Shown one piece after another: positions 58,276-64,000 of a stretch of DNA of 64,000 nucleotides. The notes beneath the pieces were generated by a model, which saw nothing but the letters and a program-made list of their open reading frames with translations, had not been told where the DNA came from and ran no database searches. The stretch's first letter is position 1. Every line of letters begins with the position of its first letter. The stretch is from Tilletiaria anomala UBC 951 (taxonomy: Eukaryota > Basidiomycota > Exobasidiomycetes > Georgefischeriales > Tilletiariaceae). The position numbers and the translations under genes are program-made. The stretch is taken from assembly GCF_000711695.1 (NCBI RefSeq), contig NW_013546998.1, positions 1 through 64,000 on the forward strand. Direction: 5' to 3'.

Positions 58276-60247
58276 TCATTGTCGCCCCGCGCCCCTTTGC
58301 GAGGTGCGCTGCGCCCAGTCGCTCACTTTAAGCTGCAGCGTTGGCTTCTCACCCTTGTACCTGCGCAGGACATCGACCATCTCGTCGACATCGAGCTTGA
58401 CGCTGCTCGCCGCGGGATGGCTCCCTTCAAGCAGCGCGGCGCACTCTGCCTCACTCGGCAGCGCGAACGGATTGTACGCCGGCTCCCACCCGAGCGGGCC
58501 CTTGCCACGCAGAGCATGCTCGCGTGCACGTTTCGCCTCGCGCGAAGTGTCCGGTTTCGGTAGGCCGCTCAGCACCGGCATGGTCATGCGTAGCCCGGCG
58601 CGCTGCGCCACGTCCGCGCCGCCAAAGAACTGCGCGCGCATCCGCTGATCGTCCACCTGCGCCAGCGACGGAGGGTCCCATGCAGCGATGCCCTCACGGC
58701 GCTTGCCCGTCGTGGGGTCCTTGGTGAGCGTGAAGGTCACGCCCTCGTAGAAGTCGCGCCCGATGCTCAGGTCACAGAATGCTGTCGCGAGCCGCATGTC
58801 GAAGCGGAACGCCTCGTCGACGTCCAACCGCCGCGCTTCCTGGATAGCCAGATGCGTCACCTTGAGCGATCGCGGCGACTTGGTCTTGAGCGTCTCCAGC
58901 GTCTTGCCTGCCCAGTTGGCAATGTCCGCACTGACGCCGTTTCTCAGGCCCCTCGCCAGAGAGCTCAGCTCGCGCGCAGCCTGGCTCTCGTTTCCGCCGG
59001 CGCTCAGCTCGGTCAGCGCGGAGAAGATCGCCTCGGCGCTTGGCTGCCCAAATACGTAATCGAGTGCGATACGCTTCTCGCCGAGGAACGGCGTCGTGCG
59101 GAGGATCTCGCGCTGCTTTTCGCTCGCGTCTGCATTGAATGGATCTGTGGCGTACTCATCGAGCAGATTCGCGACGCGTTGGTTCGCGTCACCGCCCTGG
59201 CCCTGCGGTAGTTGTGCGAGCCGGTCGAGGACCGTCTGGATGTTACTCGACGAAACATAGTGCGAAGCGATGCCGATCAGATAAGCCTCTGGCCCTGAGA
59301 TGCGCGCGCCAGTCAGCCCAAGGTACTGGCCGATCTTGCCGTCAAGTCGCGCCAGACAGCGCGTGACGCCGACATCGGGGAAGTAGCCGATACCTGTTTC
59401 TGGCATCGCGAAGAGTGTATTTTCGGTCGCCACACGGAAGGGCGCATGCAGCGACAGGCCCACTCCTCCTCCCACTGCAAGAGGCAGGCGCAAGGAGGTG
59501 ACGATTAATCTGCATGGTTAGGCAAGCAGAAGAGTATGCTCGGAGCGTCGACTCACTTGTGATTCCATCCATAAAGCTGATGAATGCTTTCGGAGAAGCG
59601 GAGCTGCCGGCCTTTAGAGCGGCGGCGCTGCTCCTCTCGCCAAGCGTGGCAATCATGTGATCGAGCTCAAACTCCTCCTGGAAGAAGGTCAACGCATTCT
59701 GCCTCTGCGTTTCATCCTTCGAGTTAGCGGCGCCTACGACGGCAAGAACGTCTCCACCCGAACACAGGGCCCTCCCCTCACCCCGCAGCGCAATGACGGA
59801 TGCGGAGGACGCTTCCTTGGCGAACGATTCGAGGTGCCAGCGGATCAGGCGGATCATCTCGATATTGAGCGCGTTCAGCGCTTTTGGTCTGTTGAGCACA
59901 ATTGTCCGGAGGTTGCCATTGGCAGATGCGAGTACAAGCGGCTCGCCTGCGTCTGCTTCCTTCGCCTTTCCATGCTTGGATGATGCGGCTGCGGTGCTGG
60001 AAGCGGAGGACGCCATGGCGAGCGCAGGCCCCGAGTGCAGGTGGCGAGACACCTGCGAGACTCTAACAGAGGGCTCTCCAGCAGACAGGAAAGAGGATGA
60101 AGCTGGGGCCTGCAAGCGGCGTGGTGATGAGCTCGACATGGAGATACTAGACGGGCTTAGGAGGGCATGCGCCCCACGAGTGTGGAGGCAGCGGTGGCGG
60201 GTCAGGTTGGCTGATAGAGAATGAGCGACGGGAGATAGCGAGCGCAT
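58276..60247 (-). CDS. EHD3: 3-hydroxyisobutyryl-CoA hydrolase, mitochondrial (crotonase fold)
   Basis: A 629-residue enoyl-CoA hydratase-fold hydrolase that releases 3-hydroxyisobutyrate in valine breakdown. In fungi the same protein can be associated with mitochondrial ribosomes. Exons in coding order: 60247-59557 and 59474-58276. The intron (82 bases, phase 1) splits the oxyanion-hole block and rejoins it as FMDGITMGGGVGLSLHAPF. Other signatures are TIVLNRPKALNALNIEMI, ALCSGGDVLAV, LFAMPETGIGYFPDVG and LGLTGARISGPEAYLIGIA. The Arg/Ser-rich N-terminus fits a transit peptide, and internal Mets before the core leave the start open. The C-terminus is extended past the usual hydrolase end. A dead alpha/beta hydrolase lies just beyond its 3' end. 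Confidence 0.92.
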
Positions 60248-61417
60248 CTCTTCTTCCTGGAAGAGGCTCTAGCCTGATAGGATATGCGTCTTTGAATGCA
60301 GCTTGTAGGCTATGACATGTGCTCTCGATCGTCGCCTTCATAAGCGATCGCCCGTCATACAAGGCAACCATTGTTGCAACGACGAATCGAAGAGGCCATC
60401 GCCCTCTTCTTCTCCAGCGGCGCTGCCGGCGCAGAGCTGATGGCGGCGGCGTCACATTGCCGGTTGCCCCGTGCGCACGCATTGCAGATATCCCTTGCAC
60501 AGAGAAACTTGCGAGTTAGGGTTGGAACTAGTGCCATCACTTTCGGCCGAAAGCTGAACAGTGGTAATTATTGCGCCGATGTAGCTGCTGCGGATTCCAC
60601 TCACGGCACCACTCTGCCTCCCAAGACTCGCCTGCCGCCACACCGAAGTAGGCTGCCAGCCGCTGCGAGAGAAGCACCTCAGAAGGGTTATTGACGTCTT
60701 CAGCTGCATTCTTCTCGTTCGAGTTTCTTTTCCGTGAGTACTCAGCAATACGAGCCAGCGACCTTTGCAAGGACAGGTGAGGATTAGCAGCGTGCAGCAC
60801 GGGGCAAACAGCAGCAGAAGATGGATTACTTGTGGCTTCAGGCGAGGGCAGGAGCGAGGCGCAAAGATACGCCCAGTGTTACTCGCTTCATTGGAAGCGT
60901 GGGCAAGACCGATATTGGAGTTCTAGGGGGCGAGACAAGATGTTTGAATGTGCTGGCAGAAGCGGTTCGAAGGAATCGCTAGTTCATGCGAGCGACGCTT
61001 GGGAGAGGACTGCCGAAGCTAATAGTCTAGCGTAACGCTTTAACCTCACTGGGGCTTGAGTGCTGGAAGATTTGACGGGCTAGCGATGTAGGACGCTGCT
61101 GGCTGCATACATGCGAGCCATTTATGTGCTAGGAATAAGCTCGGTCGCGGCAGGATCCATCATTGCGGATCGCAGGGGTGCATGCTCAAGGTCCCGGATG
61201 GCTCGGTTGGCTACGCCATACTGTGATCTCCTGGCTCGCTAGGCTAGGATAGTCCCGCTTCTACGCGGCAGCCTATGCTTTCAAGTGGAATGAGAGACGA
61301 CAAGTGCTCCTGCTTTTCGTGCGCGCGTGCGACGGCTGTTTTATGACATGGAAGGAAGCGGTCTGCTAACATTACGCCCTTGCTTTCAGCACTCCCGATA
61401 CTCAACAATCAGCAAAG
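60248..61417. other. HIBCH-type promoter and RPS2 promoter with likely 5' UTR intron
   Basis: About 1.2 kb between divergently transcribed genes. TTAGGGTTGG at 60516-60525 lies about 270 bases upstream of the hydrolase start. Before RPS2, CTAAC (61366-61370) followed by TGCTTTCAG (61381-61389) is a textbook branch site and acceptor 28 bases before the ATG, so a 5' UTR intron is likely. Donor candidates are GTGAGT at 60734 and CAG/GTGAGG at 60777, giving an intron near 610-660 bases. No snoRNA C box was seen inside it. Confidence 0.55.
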
Positions 61418-62341
61418 ATGGCGGACGCTGCTCCTCGTGGCCGTGGTGGATTTGGACGTGACCGTGGTGGACGTGGGCGCCGTGGCCCCCGTCGTGGTGG
61501 TCGCAGGGATGGCGAGAAGGAGGAGTGGGTTCCCGTCACCTCCGTCGGCCGTCTCGTCAAGGATGGCAAGATCAAGTCGATTGAGGAGATCTACCTGTTC
61601 TCGCTCCCCATCAAGGAGTACCAAGTCGTCGACCTGCTCCTGCCCAAGCTCAAGGATGAGGTCATGAAGATCATGCCTGTCCAGAAGCAGACCCGTGCCG
61701 GTCAGCGCACCCGTTTTAAGGCCTTCGTCGCCGTCGGTGACTTTGACGGCCACTTGGGACTTGGTGTCAAGTGCGCCAAGGAAGTCGCAACTGCCATCCG
61801 TGGCGCCATCATCCTCGCCAAGCTTTCCGTCATTCCTGTCCGCAGGGGCTACTGGGGTAACGCTCTTGGTGAGCCGCACACGGTGCCCATGAAGGTCTCC
61901 GGCAAGACCGCTTCGGTCATGTGCAGGCTTGTGCCCGCGCCGAGGGGTACCGGTATTGTCGCTGCTCCGGCGTCGAAGCGCATGCTCCAGCTCGCAGGTG
62001 TGGAGGATGTGTACACGCAGGCGTCAGGTCAAACAGTGAGTTGAAATGCTGGTGATTCAAGGCAATTACGGCGCTGACTCTTTCCCCCGTGCTACAGGCT
62101 ACGATGGGTAACTTCATCAAAGCTTGCTTCGTTGCCATCAGCAAGACCTACGGCTTCCTTACCCCCAACCTCTGGCAGCACATTCCTCGTGAGTTCACTT
62201 CTTGCATCGTCTACGTGTGCCTGATCCCTTGGAACTGACAATCGCGCTCGTGTCCCCTCCTTTCCACCCCTCACAGCGCCTCCGACGCCTTTCGTCGAGC
62301 ACTCGGCACACCTCGCCCGGGCTGCCAAGAAGGCGCTCTAA
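61418..62341 (+). CDS. RPS2: 40S ribosomal protein S2 (uS5)
   Basis: A 257-residue small-subunit protein at the mRNA entry channel, involved in decoding accuracy. Coding exons are 61418-62035, 62098-62188 and 62277-62341. The N-terminus is the RGG-rich tail typical of eukaryotic uS5 ([16 protein letters not shown]), a likely arginine-methylation site. It is followed by [20 protein letters not shown], the double-stranded-RNA-binding-like S5 domain ([32 protein letters not shown]) and the C-terminal S5 domain ([18 protein letters not shown]). The length matches the family. A leader intron is inferred upstream. Codon choice is strongly biased to C-ending codons, as expected for high expression. 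Confidence 0.97.
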
Positions 62342-62843
62342 AATGGTGGACAGCAAGTTGCTGCGTCTACCTTTCTTGCCATCCCTCGCTTTCCCTACAT
62401 GTATTTTGTAACGCCCCCCCCCATGATCACACCGATGGCAATGAAGTGCATTCGATCAAACATGATATTGAAATGCTGTTAGGTCGTGTAACGCTCTCTG
62501 TGGATTGTTATATGTTTCGTACACAACTTCGATCCTATTTTGGGGTTGCTTGGTGCATGCAGGAAGTCTGTCGTCGAGGGTTGCCCCATGTGCCCATTTC
62601 TTAAACGGGCAGGGCAGTGCGTAGTTCCGTTCCGCCGGAACCAAGTTAGTATCCGTGCGAGTTTCGCGGCTGGCGCTGTTCCGGGTTCCTCCTTCGACCA
62701 CCGACCGCCAGCCAGCGAGCAAGTGTGCTCCTTCCAAATGTTGACGAACTCCCATGATCTTCACAGCACCACAGATCTTCTCCTTACTGTGCTGAGAGCA
62801 GATCTTCCACCAGGAGAGACCCCCATCTACTGCTGTCATCATC
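62342..62843. other. Intergenic region, RPS2 to ATP17
   Basis: About 500 bases with the RPS2 3' UTR, a run of nine C near 62415, and the ATP17 promoter. No gene is seen. Confidence 0.45.
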
Positions 62844-63566
62844 ATGCTCTCTCGCTCCGTCCTCAGCGGTGCGTCCGCCGCCCGCCGCCACGTTCTGCAG
62901 CAGCAGGCGCGCTTCGCCTCATCCGGATCGGCAGGCAGCGCCGCGCCGTCGCTGCCCATCCCACCCAAGGTCGCCACACCGCAGTCGGTCAAGGGACCCG
63001 GTGGCAGCAGCGCCCGCATGGATGCTGTCGTCAACTTCTACAAGAGCCTTCCTAAGGGTCAGGCTTCCGTGCGAAGGGGCGGCGGAATCAAGGCGAGATA
63101 CTTCGATGGAAAGAACGCCAGCGGCGCGCCCATCGTCGCGACCATGTTCGGCTTGTTCCTCCTTGGATGTGAGTAGCTTCAGCGAAGGCCAGCTGCGTCT
63201 GAGTACTCTGTGGAAGGATTCTGACTCTCTTTCCTGTTCCCAGACACCATTGACTACAACATGCACTTGAGTAAGTATGCGGCCCTCTTGATCAGAGGTG
63301 GAAGTAGGCAGGAGTTTCGGCGATGGAGCCGTCTGATCGGGATGCATTCCTGAAGACGAGCGAGCAATATCAGCCCAGATGGGTCTGCGAGATGTAGACT
63401 GGGCATGGGGCTGGGCGGTTTCCGTCATTGGGCCCCTTCATATGCCTGCCGTCCGAACATGCGCGGCCCAAGTTGGCCTCGCACTCACTCATGCAGAAGC
63501 AAAGGACTTGAACATTGACAACACCCCCATCATTTTACAGAGCACCACAAGAACGCTCACCACTAG
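62844..63566 (+). CDS. ATP17: Mitochondrial F1Fo-ATP synthase subunit f
   Basis: A 125-residue membrane subunit of the Fo sector needed for ATP synthase assembly and dimer organisation in the inner membrane. Exons are 62844-63168, 63244-63270 and 63541-63566. The second exon has only 27 bases and the third encodes eight residues, ending MHLKHHKNAHH, so gene finders could easily truncate it. The N-terminus is a transit peptide (MLSRSVLSGASAARRHVLQQ). The subunit-f signature follows: LPIPPKVATP, VVNFYKSLPKG, ARYFDGKNASGAPIV and the transmembrane segment VATMFGLFLLGYTIDY. Intron 2 is 270 bases, long for this window. Confidence 0.93.
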
Positions 63567-64000
63567 ATGTGCGACTTTTGGTATTCAGCGCGCGCTTCAA
63601 TTAAGGTGAGCAACTCGACCGAGGAAGCCCCATGATTAAGGAAACGCGCTCACATCTGCTGAGGAACATTCCACAGGCTTGCTGCTCCTCGCAGCGGTTG
63701 AACACTCTCACGATACATTAAAGGTACTTCTGAATGGGCGGACCATCGTGATAGCAAGAAAGAGAGACCGGGCAGCTTGTATGCATACAGTAGCAAATCA
63801 ATCCGAGCCTTTAAAGCAGAAACATCTAGCGACGGTCCGCAGCGGCCTGCATTCCGATGTGTACAGTCGGTCGCCGCCTGCAGCTAGTAGGACCCCGCAT
63901 CCCTTACTTGTCGCTCGTCGGCTCGTGTGCATCTCATGTGCTTGTTTCGCGACTGCCTTAGATGCGACCTTGAGAGCATGTTTCGTATCTCCCATCCATA
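63567..64000. other. Window end, no gene recognised
   Basis: About 430 bases after ATP17. Only short overlapping open frames are present on either strand. This may be the ATP17 3' UTR and part of the next gene's flank. Confidence 0.4.

Noticed and set aside
60537-60800. Small minus-strand frame resembling a mitochondrial protein
   Set aside because: No recognised family, and it covers the likely RPS2 leader and promoter region.
60950-60985. B-box-like GGTTCGAA near a short stem as a tRNA gene
   Set aside because: The surrounding bases do not form a cloverleaf, and no A box is present at the right spacing.
1-64000. Biosynthetic gene cluster or CRISPR array
   Set aside because: Neighbouring genes belong to unrelated housekeeping pathways, no polyketide, peptide or terpene synthase is present, and no regularly spaced repeats were found.

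Overview
The window is nuclear DNA from a fungus, most likely a basidiomycete. The genes carry frequent short GT-AG introns, mostly 50-130 bases, often with a CTAAC/CTAAT branch site. Gene spacing is compact on both strands, and the gene set is fungal: methylcitrate cycle, a Zn2Cys6 regulator, Scp160-type vigilin, Fpr3/4-type FKBP, Exo70, Utp13 and Atp17. A very long telomerase reverse transcriptase and a cysteine-rich secreted protein with the C-terminal CIRCC and GCPTVIPGNY signatures suggest Ustilaginomycotina, perhaps Exobasidiomycetes. That placement is inference. No rRNA, tRNA, CRISPR array or complete mobile element was recognised.

Layout. 1-13 kb: the 3' part of a 2-methylcitrate dehydratase gene, a Zn2Cys6 transcription factor, an ER-type TPR/DnaJ co-chaperone (minus), a Bax-inhibitor-1/TMBIM membrane protein followed by a decayed copy of itself, and kynurenine 3-monooxygenase (minus). 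14-23 kb: a small secreted cysteine-rich protein, a nucleolar FKBP prolyl isomerase and a multi-KH vigilin. 24-27 kb: two decayed tandem GDSL-type esterase genes. 27-38 kb: glutaminyl-tRNA synthetase, an aldo-keto reductase and the U3 processome WD40 protein Utp13. 37.7-42.7 kb (minus): telomerase reverse transcriptase (TERT), reconstructed here as six exons and tail to tail with UTP13. 43-52 kb: a 5'-nucleotidase-like phosphoesterase, exocyst Exo70 and threonine deaminase. 52-60 kb: a LysM protein and a PRA1 protein (both minus), a dead alpha/beta hydrolase, and 3-hydroxyisobutyryl-CoA hydrolase (minus). 61-64 kb: ribosomal protein uS5 (RPS2) and mitochondrial ATP synthase subunit f.

Most intact genes are housekeeping: translation (RPS2, GLN4, vigilin), ribosome assembly (UTP13, FKBP), telomere maintenance (TERT), secretion (EXO70, PRA1, DnaJ) and mitochondrial acyl-CoA/amino-acid metabolism. 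Methylcitrate dehydratase, HIBCH-type hydrolase and threonine deaminase all touch branched-chain or propionate metabolism, but they are scattered, not a cluster. Between the housekeeping genes lie at least four decayed host genes: one TMBIM copy, two GDSL-like esterases and one HSL-like hydrolase. The pattern is local duplication followed by loss, mostly of hydrolases.

I found no clearly new multi-gene system. The most rewarding items are the complete, oversized TERT, the graveyard of hydrolase genes, the expanded kynurenine monooxygenase, and a telomere-like TAGGGTTG motif recurring upstream of several genes. All exon boundaries were assigned by eye from splice consensus and protein continuity.
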